Origin: Lachnospiraceae bacterium
Lineage (GTDB): Bacteria; Bacillota; Clostridia; Lachnospirales; Lachnospiraceae
NCBI GenBank assembly: GCA_910573755.1
Contig: CAJTBO010000015.1
Location: forward strand, 42,237 to 106,236
Length of the DNA: 64,000 nucleotides
Direction of reading: 5' to 3'
Part shown: in pieces, positions 8,747-17,632 of the stretch
Numbering within the stretch: the first letter of the stretch is position 1
Layout: each line of letters starts with the position of its first letter
The notes under the pieces: model-generated
What the model saw: the letters and a program-made list of their open reading frames with translations, nothing else
The model's database searches: none
Told to the model about the DNA's origin: nothing
Translations under genes and position numbers: made by a program

Positions 8747-9186
8747 AGATCTTAATTATAAACGGACCGAACCTTAATTTTCTCGGCATCCGGGAAAAGG
8801 ATGTCTATGGAACGCAGGATTATGACTGTCTTCTGCGGATGATAGCAGAAAAGGGAGAAAGGGAGCAGTGTCAGATCGAAGTATTTCAGAGCAATCATGA
8901 GGGCGCGATCATAGACAGGATACAGGACGCCTATTTCGATAAGACCGAAGGACTGATCATCAATCCGGGAGCTTACACGCATTACAGTTATGCGATCCAT
9001 GACGCGCTTAAGTCGGTAACGACAATGAAAAAGGTGGAGGTACATATTTCCGATATTACAAGCAGGGAGGCGTTCCGGAAAATTTCGGTGACGGCGCCTG
9101 CATGTGATAAACAGATCTTCGGTAAAGGGCTCGAGGGCTATCTGCTTGCCATCGATTTTTTGCTGGAAGACGAAAAAATAAAATAA
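8743..9186 (+). CDS. aroQ: Type II 3-dehydroquinate dehydratase AroQ
   Basis: A 147-residue enzyme that converts 3-dehydroquinate to 3-dehydroshikimate, the step before AroE. Diagnostic segments are INGPNLNFLGIRE with the flexible active-site loop, the catalytic tyrosine in VYGTQ, QSNHEGAIID, INPGAYTHYS and VEVHISDI. The start overlaps the aroK stop (ATGA), so aroE-aroK-aroQ are one coupled unit covering three consecutive steps. Confidence 0.96.
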   Translation: MKILIINGPNLNFLGIREKDVYGTQDYDCLLRMIAEKGEREQCQIEVFQSNHEGAIIDRIQDAYFDKTEGLIINPGAYTHYSYAIHDALKSVTTMKKVEVHISDITSREAFRKISVTAPACDKQIFGKGLEGYLLAIDFLLEDEKIK

Positions 9187-9215
9187 TAAAATACAGATGA
9201 AGGAGGAAAAGACCA

Positions 9216-9605
9216 ATGTATGAGTTTAAGGAAGAGTTCCTGACCGGGATCGAAATGATCGATCGGGAACACAAAAGGCTGTTTGAGATTGCGGAAAATC
9301 TCTATCAATTAAAATGCAGGGAGTACGTCACGGACAAGTATGATCATATCAGGGAGATCCTGACGGAACTCAGGGACTATACCATGACCCATTTTGAGCA
9401 TGAAGAGGCGTATATGAAGTCCATCAGTTATAAAAGGATGTTTTCGCAGTTGAGCCAGCATGATGCGCTGAGGGAGACGATCTGCGGCTGGGATCTGGAT
9501 GCCATTGACGAGGATCAGGACGAGGCGATCGGGGATATGCTGAACCTTATCACGGACTGGCTTGTGAATCATATCCTGAACGAAGATAAAAGAATCGGAA
9601 AATAA
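9216..9605 (+). CDS. Bacteriohemerythrin
   Basis: A 129-residue single-domain hemerythrin with the diiron ligands in order: GIEMIDREHKRLFE, MTHFEHEEAYM, QHDALRE and VNHILNEDKRIG (pattern H, HxxxE, H, HxxxxD). Such proteins bind oxygen or iron and in anaerobes are usually linked to oxygen sensing or protection. AGGAGG stands a few bases before the ATG. It follows aroQ by 29 bases but has no obvious functional tie to it. Confidence 0.9.
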   Translation: MYEFKEEFLTGIEMIDREHKRLFEIAENLYQLKCREYVTDKYDHIREILTELRDYTMTHFEHEEAYMKSISYKRMFSQLSQHDALRETICGWDLDAIDEDQDEAIGDMLNLITDWLVNHILNEDKRIGK

Positions 9606-9674
9606 AAATCGGCCGCCCGGATAAAAAGCAGAGTCAGGAACTGTTAAAAAAATTAACTTTCTGAGAAAAAACAG

Positions 9675-9703
9675 TTGAAAAAGATGGATTTTTAGGATAA
9701 ACT
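9675..9703 (+). promoter_or_regulatory. Sigma-A promoter upstream of efp
   Basis: TTGAAA (9675-9680) and TAAACT (9698-9703) with 17 bases between them, 40 bases before the efp start. Confidence 0.65.
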
Positions 9704-9743
9704 GGAAAAGGATTATTAAGAGAGACTTCAGGAGGAATATTTT

Positions 9744-10301
9744 ATGATATCTGCAGGTGACTTCAGAAACGGTATAACGATAGAACTGGAGGGAAATGTG
9801 TATCAGATCATCGAGTTTCAGCATGTGAAACCCGGGAAAGGTGCAGCTTTCGTCCGTACCAAACTGAAAAATATCAAGAGCGGCGGCGTAGTGGAAAAAA
9901 CGTTCCGTCCTACGGAGAAATGCCCTCAGGCACGTATTGACAGAAGAGAAATGCAGTATTTATACGCAGACGGCGATCTGTATAATTTTATGGATACGGA
10001 GAATTTTGAGCAGATGGCTATGAATGCCGCTGACATTCAGGATTCCATGAAATTTGTAAAGGAGAATGAAATGGTGAAGATGCTTTCCCATAACGGAAGC
10101 GTATTCGCTGTGGAGCCTCCCCTGTTTGTTGAACTGGAGATTACAGAGACAGAGCCCGGTTTTAAAGGCGATACGGCAACCGGCGCTACAAAGCCGGCTA
10201 CAGTTGAGACCGGCGCTACAGTATATGTTCCGCTTTTTGTAAATCAGGGCGATAAGATCAAGATCGATACCCGTACAGGCGAGTATCTGAGCCGTGTGTA
10301 G
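9744..10301 (+). CDS. efp: Translation elongation factor P
   Basis: EF-P relieves ribosome stalling at proline runs. The 185-residue protein shows the KOW-like domain I with the loop [14 protein letters not shown], whose lysine is the usual modification site, then OB domains II and III ending in [17 protein letters not shown]. Length is exactly typical. It has its own promoter, an AGGAGG ribosome binding site and a downstream terminator, so it is a single-gene unit. No EF-P modification gene is in the window. Confidence 0.98.
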   Translation: MISAGDFRNGITIELEGNVYQIIEFQHVKPGKGAAFVRTKLKNIKSGGVVEKTFRPTEKCPQARIDRREMQYLYADGDLYNFMDTENFEQMAMNAADIQDSMKFVKENEMVKMLSHNGSVFAVEPPLFVELEITETEPGFKGDTATGATKPATVETGATVYVPLFVNQGDKIKIDTRTGEYLSRV

Positions 10302-10355
10302 GCGGATTGCCGAATGCAACAGGTATTTTCTGCATCTTTACTATGTTGAACCTAT

Positions 10356-10396
10356 AGGACAATAGGAGAGTTTCTCCTGTTGTCTTTTTCTTTTTT
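10356..10396 (+). terminator. Rho-independent terminator after efp
   Basis: GACAATAGGAGA (10358-10369) pairs with TCTCCTGTTGTC (10373-10384) around a three-base loop, followed by a T-rich tract. Confidence 0.9.
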
Positions 10397-10458
10397 AAAA
10401 ATTTTATTCATAAATTTCCCAAAAACGAAAACCATAATGGAAGGAAAGAGAGGTAACT

Positions 10459-11421
10459 ATGAACTATTCTCAGTTTATTATAAAAGTAAAAGAAGGGCTC
10501 CAGGAAAGGCTGGGAGCGGAAGTGAAGGTGGAAGCAATCCATGTGCCGAAAAACAACGGCGTTGTATTGCAGGGGATCACAGTGCGCAGGCCGGAGGAAA
10601 AAGTCGTGCCGACGATCTATATGGAGAGATTTTACGAGGATTATCTGGAAGGAAGGGATATGGACGACATTCTGGAAGAGTTTATGGAAATATATGAGGA
10701 GCAGGAGACTGCGCAGATGCCGGATTTCGCGTTCTATCAGGATTACGAAAAGGTAAAAAGGAGACTGGCGCTGAAGCTTGTCAACAGGAAAAAAAATGCG
10801 GCGATGCTCGCGGAGATGCCGAGCAGGGACTTTCTGGATATGGCAGTTACCTTTTACTGCCTTGTGGACTGTCCGCAGACAGGAACGGCGGCAATACTGA
10901 TCAAAAACACGCATATGGAAAAATGGGGGATCACGGTGGAACGGCTGTATGAGGACGCGCTGAAAAATGCGGAACGGATGCTGCCCGGCAGCATCAGGAC
11001 GATGGAGGAGATGCTCTCGAGGCTGGTGCTGGAGGAGGATATCCCGGCCTGGGAATGGAAGGAAAAGGAACAGGAGGATTTCCCGATGCTGGACGGGTTT
11101 GCGGAGAAAAGGAAAGCGCAGGAGGGCATTCCGCTTTTCATTCTGACAAACAGCAGAAGGTATTTCGGGGCGGCGTGTATTTTATACCGGGGCCTTTTGG
11201 AGCGGTTCGCGGAAAAAACCGGGAAAAGTCTGTATATTCTGCCCAGTTCCATACATGAGGTGATATTGCTGCCGGAGGACTGTGTGAAGAAAGCGGATCA
11301 TCTGATCCGGATGGTCAGCGAGGTAAACCGGACACAGCTGGAACCGGAAGAGGTGCTTTCCGATGCGGTTTATTATTATGACCGGGAGAAGAGAGAGATC
11401 AGTATCTGTCACATAAAATAA
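10459..11421 (+). CDS. DUF5688 family protein, function unknown
   Basis: A 320-residue soluble protein starting MNYSQFIIKVKEGLQERLG. The features KNNGVVLQGITVRR, PTIYMERFYEDYLEG and a C-terminal part with FILTNSRRYFGAACILY and LPSSIHEVILLPED match what I know as DUF5688, a family common and often multi-copy in Lachnospiraceae. Its function is unknown. It has a GGAAAGAGAGG ribosome binding site and lies between the efp terminator and the tRNA gene, so it is probably monocistronic. Confidence 0.75.
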   Translation: MNYSQFIIKVKEGLQERLGAEVKVEAIHVPKNNGVVLQGITVRRPEEKVVPTIYMERFYEDYLEGRDMDDILEEFMEIYEEQETAQMPDFAFYQDYEKVKRRLALKLVNRKKNAAMLAEMPSRDFLDMAVTFYCLVDCPQTGTAAILIKNTHMEKWGITVERLYEDALKNAERMLPGSIRTMEEMLSRLVLEEDIPAWEWKEKEQEDFPMLDGFAEKRKAQEGIPLFILTNSRRYFGAACILYRGLLERFAEKTGKSLYILPSSIHEVILLPEDCVKKADHLIRMVSEVNRTQLEPEEVLSDAVYYYDREKREISICHIK

Positions 11422-11461
11422 AAAATTATAATATCTGGAAAATTTTTTATAGATAAAGGTC

Positions 11462-11490
11462 TGGACAGATAGAAAAGGATATGGTATGAT
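11462..11490 (+). promoter_or_regulatory. Predicted promoter for tRNA-Arg
   Basis: TGGACA (11462-11467) and TATGAT (11485-11490), 17 bases apart, with the -10 ending 51 bases before the mature tRNA. Confidence 0.6.
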
Positions 11491-11541
11491 AACAAACGTG
11501 ATGTAACAATTTCGTAATATTTGGATAGCATACCATTCCAT

Positions 11542-11613
11542 GCACCCGTAGTCTAACGGATAGAACGAAGGCCTCCGACGCCTTTAATGCAGGTTCGATT
11601 CCTGTCGGGTGCA
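11542..11613 (+). tRNA. tRNA-Arg (anticodon CCG)
   Basis: A 72-base cloverleaf: acceptor GCACCCG paired with CGGGTGC, anticodon stem AAGGC/GCCTT (11568-11572, 11580-11584) around loop CTCCGAC with anticodon CCG at 11575-11577, and a T arm with TTCGATT. The D stem is weak: GTCT against GAAC gives a C-A mismatch and a G-T pair. The 3' CCA is not encoded. It reads CGG codons. Confidence 0.93.
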
Positions 11614-11643
11614 TTTTGTTATGAATTCTATCAAACCGCTTGA

Positions 11644-11675
11644 CAAGAGGTAAGTTTACTTGCCTCTTGTTTGAG
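11644..11675 (+). terminator. Terminator-like hairpin after tRNA-Arg
   Basis: CAAGAGGTAAG (11644-11654) pairs with CTTGCCTCTTG (11659-11669) around TTTA. The following T run is short, so termination may be incomplete. Confidence 0.7.
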
Positions 11676-11744
11676 CATTTAAGCCGGAGAAAGCCTTCCG
11701 GGTTGTGTTTGGCCGGATGAAGGCAGTTTAAAGGGAGTTTTTAT

Positions 11745-13052
11745 ATGGCAGAAAAAAGAAAAGGAAGAACGAATGAGGAGAGGATGAGTATCAGGGAACT
11801 GGCGGAAAGACTGAAGGATACGGTCGCGGAGAACCGGAAGGTCGTACTGCCCATCGTGCTGGTTGTGGCTATTTTGATCACGATGGGGATCGGCATATCG
11901 GCAAACCGGAAGAAACAGCAGCAGGAGGAAGTGCAGACGAATGCGCAGCCGGGACAGGAAGAGACGGCAAAGGTGCAGGAAGGGCTGGCGGTGCCGGAGA
12001 CCGGGCTTGAGGAGAACGCCTATCCGGAGATCAATGAACTGATCATGAAATATTATAAGGCGATGGAAGAGAACGATACGGATGCGCTCACCGAGATCAT
12101 AAGCCCTCTGACGGAAGCCGTGCTGATCCGTTTTACGGAATGGGCAAAGCACACCGAGGCGTGTCCCGCCGTGAATATCTATACGAAACCGGGTCCCCGT
12201 GAAGATTCCTATATTGCGTATGTTGTGGCGGATATCCAGATCGTGGGGTATGAAGGGACTGTTCCGGGGATGGCAAGTTTCTTTATCTGTAAGAACGATG
12301 CCGGAAATTATTATATTAATATGGAGGAAGAGATCGACAAGGAGGAAGCGGATTATATTGAAGCACTGAATTTTCAGGACGATGTGAAGGATCTCAGCAA
12401 TAAAGTATCGGTGGATTTTAACCAGCTGATGCAGAGCGGCTCCGAGGCGGCGCAGACCTTTCTGAAGGTGGAGGAATCCATTACGAAGGGCATTCAGGAG
12501 GCGTTGCTTGTCGGTCAGGAGGCGGAACAGGCGGAGGAAGCCGTTGCTGAGGAAGGAACGGAACAGGAAGAGACGCCCCAGACGGCGGCCGGAAAGAAGG
12601 CGAAAGCCCTGGATGTGGTGAATATGAGAAGTTCCGACAGTGAGAAGGCGGACAAACTGGGAAAAGCCGAGATCGGCGATGTGTTTGATGTGCTGGAGGA
12701 ACGTGCCAACGGATGGACGAAACTCTCCAACGGCACACAGGAATTTTACATCAAGTCCCAGTATCTGGAAATTATCAGCGAGGAGTCCGCGGAAGCATCT
12801 CAGTCCGAAGAGACGCAGACTCCGGAACAGCAGGAGGCGCCTGCTGCAGTGGATACATCTCTTGGCAGCAACGGTTATGTGACGGCAAAGACAACGGTGA
12901 ATGTCAGAAAGAGCGCCAGCGAAAACGGAGAGAGACTGGGGACGATCTATATGGGAGAGAGGCTGGAGCTGGTGATGAATCAGGCGGACGGCTGGTGCAA
13001 GGTGAAATATCAGGGCCAGACTGCTTATGTGAAGAGTGAGTTTATGGAGTGA
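11745..13052 (+). CDS. Membrane-anchored protein with two bacterial SH3 domains
   Basis: A 435-residue protein with a charged cytoplasmic N-terminus, one membrane helix at about residues 37-55 (VLPIVLVVAILITMGIGI), a mixed alpha/beta region of about 65-200 (EINELIMKYYKAMEENDTDALTEI, resembling the NTF2-like folds of secreted proteins), an acidic glutamate/alanine linker, and two SH3b repeats. The first spans about 285-350 (VVNMRSSDSEKADKLGKAEIGD) and the second about 380-435 (TVNVRKSASENGERLGTIYMGE). SH3b domains usually bind cell-wall peptides or glycans, so this is probably a surface protein. No catalytic domain is visible. Confidence 0.8.
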   Translation: MAEKRKGRTNEERMSIRELAERLKDTVAENRKVVLPIVLVVAILITMGIGISANRKKQQQEEVQTNAQPGQEETAKVQEGLAVPETGLEENAYPEINELIMKYYKAMEENDTDALTEIISPLTEAVLIRFTEWAKHTEACPAVNIYTKPGPREDSYIAYVVADIQIVGYEGTVPGMASFFICKNDAGNYYINMEEEIDKEEADYIEALNFQDDVKDLSNKVSVDFNQLMQSGSEAAQTFLKVEESITKGIQEALLVGQEAEQAEEAVAEEGTEQEETPQTAAGKKAKALDVVNMRSSDSEKADKLGKAEIGDVFDVLEERANGWTKLSNGTQEFYIKSQYLEIISEESAEASQSEETQTPEQQEAPAAVDTSLGSNGYVTAKTTVNVRKSASENGERLGTIYMGERLELVMNQADGWCKVKYQGQTAYVKSEFME

Positions 13053-13090
13053 GCAGAGGCGGGCGGGAGACGGCTTGACGGCTTTATGAT

Positions 13091-13237
13091 CTGCTGTTTC
13101 CGGATCCCGGAACGGAATGAACGGATATCCTGCTGAGGAGGGAAAAGGGAACGGAATCCGGCAGCTTTCCGCCGGGGAAGGAAGAGGGAACAGAATAATA
13201 CGGCTTCCTGCCGGGGCGGAGATCCGGTTGGAATATA
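13091..13237 (+). repeat. Degenerate 39-bp tandem repeat downstream of the SH3 gene
   Basis: About four imperfect units share the core GGRAACRGAAT, seen near 13110, 13149 and 13188 at a spacing of 39 bases, joined by CCTGCTG/CCTGCCGGGG-type segments. The stretch from 13053 to 13250 otherwise shows no gene. A terminator follows. Confidence 0.65.
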
Positions 13238-13251
13238 GAGATTTACAAAAG

Positions 13252-13283
13252 AGTATCGCATAAAACATGCGATGCTTTTTTTG
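13252..13283 (+). terminator. Rho-independent terminator
   Basis: AGTATCGCAT (13252-13261) and ATGCGATGCT (13267-13276) form a stem around AAAAC and run into seven T. It likely ends the SH3-domain gene transcript. Confidence 0.88.
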
Positions 13284-13393
13284 TTACAAATATAGAAATT
13301 TTTTGAATAAATTTATATGGGGAGTCCATACTGTATAGTGGACAGGTAGGATATTGGCAAAGATCCTGAAAAACATGTGAAAAGGAGAGATAA

Positions 13394-13825
13394 ATGAAAA
13401 GGGAAGATATTAAATTGTACCACCATATACAGAGAAATACGCAGCTTGCGATGAATGCGCTGGATGCGGTGACGGAGCGGGTCTACGACAAAGATCTGTC
13501 TGTGGAGATGTCCCGGGAATTTATTACCTTTGCGGATATTCATAACAGGGCGCTGAAAGAACTGACGAAGGAGAGGGAGGAGGGGTACCGTAACTCTCAG
13601 GTGCAGGAGGTTTTACAGAGAAGCGGCCTGCAGATGAGCACCCTGCTGGATTCAAGCACCAGCCATGTGGCGGACGTGCTGTTTCAGGAAAACAGCAGAG
13701 GGGTGACGGATATCTGGAAAAAGATGAAGATGTATGAGAGCGCCGGGAAGGAATGTATGGAACTGGCGGAGGAACTGGCGGGATTTGAGGAAAAAAATAT
13801 GGAGAGGCTGAAAAAATATCTGTAA
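13394..13825 (+). CDS. Helical protein of unknown function
   Basis: A 143-residue, probably all-helical soluble protein (DIKLYHHIQRNTQLAMNALDAV, FADIHNRALKELTKEREEG, VQEVLQRSGLQMSTLLDSS). The regular pattern suggests a four-helix bundle, perhaps ferritin- or hemerythrin-like in shape, but I see no consistent metal-ligand set. A GAAAAGGAGAG ribosome binding site precedes the ATG. Its TAA overlaps the ATG of a small reading frame. Confidence 0.7.
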   Translation: MKREDIKLYHHIQRNTQLAMNALDAVTERVYDKDLSVEMSREFITFADIHNRALKELTKEREEGYRNSQVQEVLQRSGLQMSTLLDSSTSHVADVLFQENSRGVTDIWKKMKMYESAGKECMELAEELAGFEEKNMERLKKYL

Positions 13826-13980
13826 TGAACTTTTTCGGGCGATCCGGCATCTTCTTTATAGCGGGGATGTTGTTCAAAGTGATGCAGCGAAAGGGGACTG
13901 ACGGCGGCAAGATGCCGGTGAAGCGGCGGAGGCCTCTTTGGCAGACGGTTTTTCGGTTGGGGAAAAGACAGATTCTGTAA
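13825..13980 (+). CDS. Possible 51-residue basic small protein
   Basis: An ATG overlapping the preceding stop (TAATG) opens a 51-codon frame ending in TAA at 13978-13980. The product has a hydrophobic N-terminal half (GRSGIFFIAGMLFKVM) and a strongly basic second half (KRRRPLWQTVFRLGKRQIL). The stop-start overlap suggests coupling by re-initiation. There is no separate ribosome binding site and no homologue I can name, so coding status is uncertain. Confidence 0.4.
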   Translation: MNFFGRSGIFFIAGMLFKVMQRKGTDGGKMPVKRRRPLWQTVFRLGKRQIL

Positions 13981-14024
13981 CAGTGAAGCCAGGGCTGAAC
14001 CGTTACGTTTGAAAGGAGTGCAGG

Positions 14025-14489
14025 ATGAGCAGAAGAAGAAGGAAAAAGAAAAAAGGCACAGGTATGGTCCTGTTTTTGAGCGTGGTGATACTGGCCGGGG
14101 GCGTAACGCTCTTTAGCCTGACCAATGAAACCTTTGCGGCGAAGTTAAAGAGCATGACGACGGATAAGGTGAAGGAGAAGGCTGAGGAAGAGATTCTGGA
14201 AAAAGCGCTGGAGCAGGTGCTCGAGAGCACAGGAGATCCGGAGGCGGCGGATAAGGCAAAGGAGATCCTTGAGAGTTTTGACGAAGAGGACCGGCAGGAA
14301 GCAAAAGAGATGATCGGGAAATATGTGAATAAAGATACCATATCGGATGTGACGGATATGATAAGCGACGGCCTGAACGGGGAAACCGTTTCGGAGATGA
14401 AGGAGTATTTAAAGGAGAGCATATCGGAGGAAGATCAGGCAAAGCTGGAGGAACTGTACCGGAAATACGGACAGAATTTTGCGGAGTGA
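14025..14489 (+). CDS. Small membrane-anchored or secreted helical protein
   Basis: A 154-residue protein with a very basic start (MSRRRRKKKKGTG), one hydrophobic segment at about 14-31 and a long, charged, glutamate/lysine-rich helical remainder (KVKEKAEEEILEKALEQVLE). The orientation rule suggests an outward-facing helical domain. GAAAGGAG lies eight bases before the ATG. Family not recognised. Confidence 0.7.
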   Translation: MSRRRRKKKKGTGMVLFLSVVILAGGVTLFSLTNETFAAKLKSMTTDKVKEKAEEEILEKALEQVLESTGDPEAADKAKEILESFDEEDRQEAKEMIGKYVNKDTISDVTDMISDGLNGETVSEMKEYLKESISEEDQAKLEELYRKYGQNFAE

Positions 14490-14555
14490 TCCCGTGTTTG
14501 TAAAAAATATACAAAAATCTGCTGAAAATTTGTATGTTTCTACAGAAAAAAACTC

Positions 14556-14584
14556 TTGTATCATTTTCGGGAACGTAATATAAT
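14556..14584 (+). promoter_or_regulatory. Sigma-A promoter of gdhA
   Basis: TTGTAT (14556-14561) and TATAAT (14579-14584) with 17 bases between them. The -10 ends 116 bases before the gdhA start, leaving a long structured leader. Confidence 0.8.
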
Positions 14585-14593
14585 AATTTGTGG

Positions 14594-14657
14594 ACAAAGG
14601 CGTCTGAAAAGCAGAAGGCGCAGATTCTTCTGCTTTATTTTTTGCCTTTGTTTTTTT
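14594..14657 (+). terminator. Nested hairpin with T tract in the gdhA leader
   Basis: An inner stem pairs AAAGCAGAAG (14608-14617) with CTTCTGCTTT (14627-14636). An outer stem pairs ACAAAGGC (14594-14601) with GCCTTTGT (14644-14651) and runs into seven T. This has the shape of an intrinsic terminator and lies between the gdhA promoter and start codon, so it could act as an attenuator. It matches no riboswitch class I recognise. Confidence 0.7.
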
Positions 14658-14685
14658 ATTCTAAGGGATATATTTATTTTATTAA

Positions 14686-16035
<1,350 letters not shown>

Positions 16036-16079
16036 AAGAGCAGCGGAAGCATAAAAATATACCTATCAATTAAATTTTG

Positions 16080-16119
16080 ATCCACAGGCAGACGAATGCA
16101 GTTTGCCTGTGGATTTTTT
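16080..16119 (+). terminator. Rho-independent terminator after gdhA
   Basis: ATCCACAGGCA (16080-16090) pairs with TGCCTGTGGAT (16104-16114), followed by a T tract. Confidence 0.92.
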
Positions 16120-16224
16120 GCGCGATTAGTGTTATAGTAGGGGGTGGCAAAGAAATTTGCGGTCGGAATAAAAAAAGAAGACGGATAGAAATGCAGCGGG
16201 GTCTTCGGGAGGCAGAAGAAAGAA

Positions 16225-17622
16225 ATGAGTATCATGTCGCAGAAAAACAAGGTAAAGGGCCTGCAGATTATTATTGTGGGCTGCGGCAAGGTGGGAAGGA
16301 CGCTGGTGGAACAGTTGTCCAAAGAAGGCAACGATATAACGATCGTGGACAAAGACGCGGAGAAGGTGCAGACGATCAGCGGTCTTTATGATGTGATGGG
16401 AGTGACCGGGAACGGCGCCAGTTACAGCGTCCAGATGGACGCGGGGATCGAGAATGCGGATCTGATCATCGCGGTGACGGACTCGGATGAGCTGAATCTG
16501 CTGTGCTGTACGGTGGCGAAGAGGGTGGGAAACTGCGCAGCCATCGCCCGGGTGCGGACGCCGGATTACAGTATGGAGGCGGGTTATCTGCGGGATAAGC
16601 TGGGGCTTGCCATGATCATCAATCCGGAAATGGAAGCCTCGAGGGTGGCGGCGCGGATCTTATATGCGCCGACAGCGCTGGAAGTCAACGCTTTTGCCCA
16701 CGGACAGGCGGAGATGATCAAGATTAAGGTGCCGGAGAGCAATATGCTGGCGGGTATGAAGATCGCCCGGGTGGGAAAAGAAGTCGACAATATAGACAAG
16801 ATACTGATCTGCGCCGTGGAGCGCGGGGAGGAAGTCTATATTCCGTCGGGGGATTTCAAGATAGAGGCGGGGGACATCATATCCTTTGTGACTTCCAGAA
16901 CACAGGCAAGGGCTTTTCTGCAGCGGATCGGTTTTAAGACCAATCAGGTGAAGGACTGCATGATCATCGGCGGCGGTAAGGCGGCGTATTATCTGGCAAG
17001 GCAGCTTCTGAATATGGGAATCTCCGTGAAGATCATTGAGAATGACCGGAAAAGATGCGAGGAACTCAGCGTTTTACTGCCCAAAGCGGTGGTCATCAAC
17101 GGAAACGGGACGGATGAGGAACTGCTGAAGGAGGAGGGCATTACCCGGACCGAGGCTTTTGTTCCGCTGACAGGCATCGATGAGGAAAATATCATGCTGA
17201 CCCTGTATGCCAGACAGGTGTCCAACGCGAAGGTGATCACAAAGATCAACCGGATCGCTTTCCGGGAGGTGATCGGTTCACTGGATCTGGGCAGCGTGAT
17301 CTATCCGAGATATATTACATCCGAGGCGATCATCGCCTATGTCCGCGCGAAAAAGGACTCGATGGACAGCAATATCGAGACGCTTTACCATATGTTCAAT
17401 TCCAGGGTGGAGGCCATTGAGTTCAGGGTGCGTAAAGAGTCGGCGGTGACGGGTGTCCCGCTGATGAAGCTGTCCCTGAAAAAGAATCTGCTGATCTCGT
17501 TCATCAACCGGAACAATGATATTATCATTCCCAGCGGGCATGATACCATTGAGGTGGGAGACACGGTGATGATCGTAACAACACATACGGGTTTCAACGA
17601 TCTGCAGGATATTCTGAAGTAG
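16225..17622 (+). CDS. trkA: Trk potassium uptake regulator TrkA
   Basis: TrkA is the cytoplasmic gating ring of the Trk channel. The 465-residue protein contains two RCK units, each with an NAD-type Rossmann fold followed by a TrkA-C domain. The first has IIIVGCGKVGRTLVEQL (about 13-30) and the second MIIGGGKAAYYLARQLL (about 235-252). The double length separates it from the single-unit KtrA encoded downstream. It lies 10 bases before trkH. Confidence 0.95.
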   Translation: MSIMSQKNKVKGLQIIIVGCGKVGRTLVEQLSKEGNDITIVDKDAEKVQTISGLYDVMGVTGNGASYSVQMDAGIENADLIIAVTDSDELNLLCCTVAKRVGNCAAIARVRTPDYSMEAGYLRDKLGLAMIINPEMEASRVAARILYAPTALEVNAFAHGQAEMIKIKVPESNMLAGMKIARVGKEVDNIDKILICAVERGEEVYIPSGDFKIEAGDIISFVTSRTQARAFLQRIGFKTNQVKDCMIIGGGKAAYYLARQLLNMGISVKIIENDRKRCEELSVLLPKAVVINGNGTDEELLKEEGITRTEAFVPLTGIDEENIMLTLYARQVSNAKVITKINRIAFREVIGSLDLGSVIYPRYITSEAIIAYVRAKKDSMDSNIETLYHMFNSRVEAIEFRVRKESAVTGVPLMKLSLKKNLLISFINRNNDIIIPSGHDTIEVGDTVMIVTTHTGFNDLQDILK

Positions 17623-17632
17623 CGGGGGCATC

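Noticed and set aside
11679..13268. A 529-codon open frame on the minus strand opposite the SH3-domain gene
   Set aside because: It is the antisense shadow of a codon-biased gene and of the repeat region. The product is low-complexity His/Leu/Arg-rich with no domain, and the plus-strand gene has clear SH3 domains.
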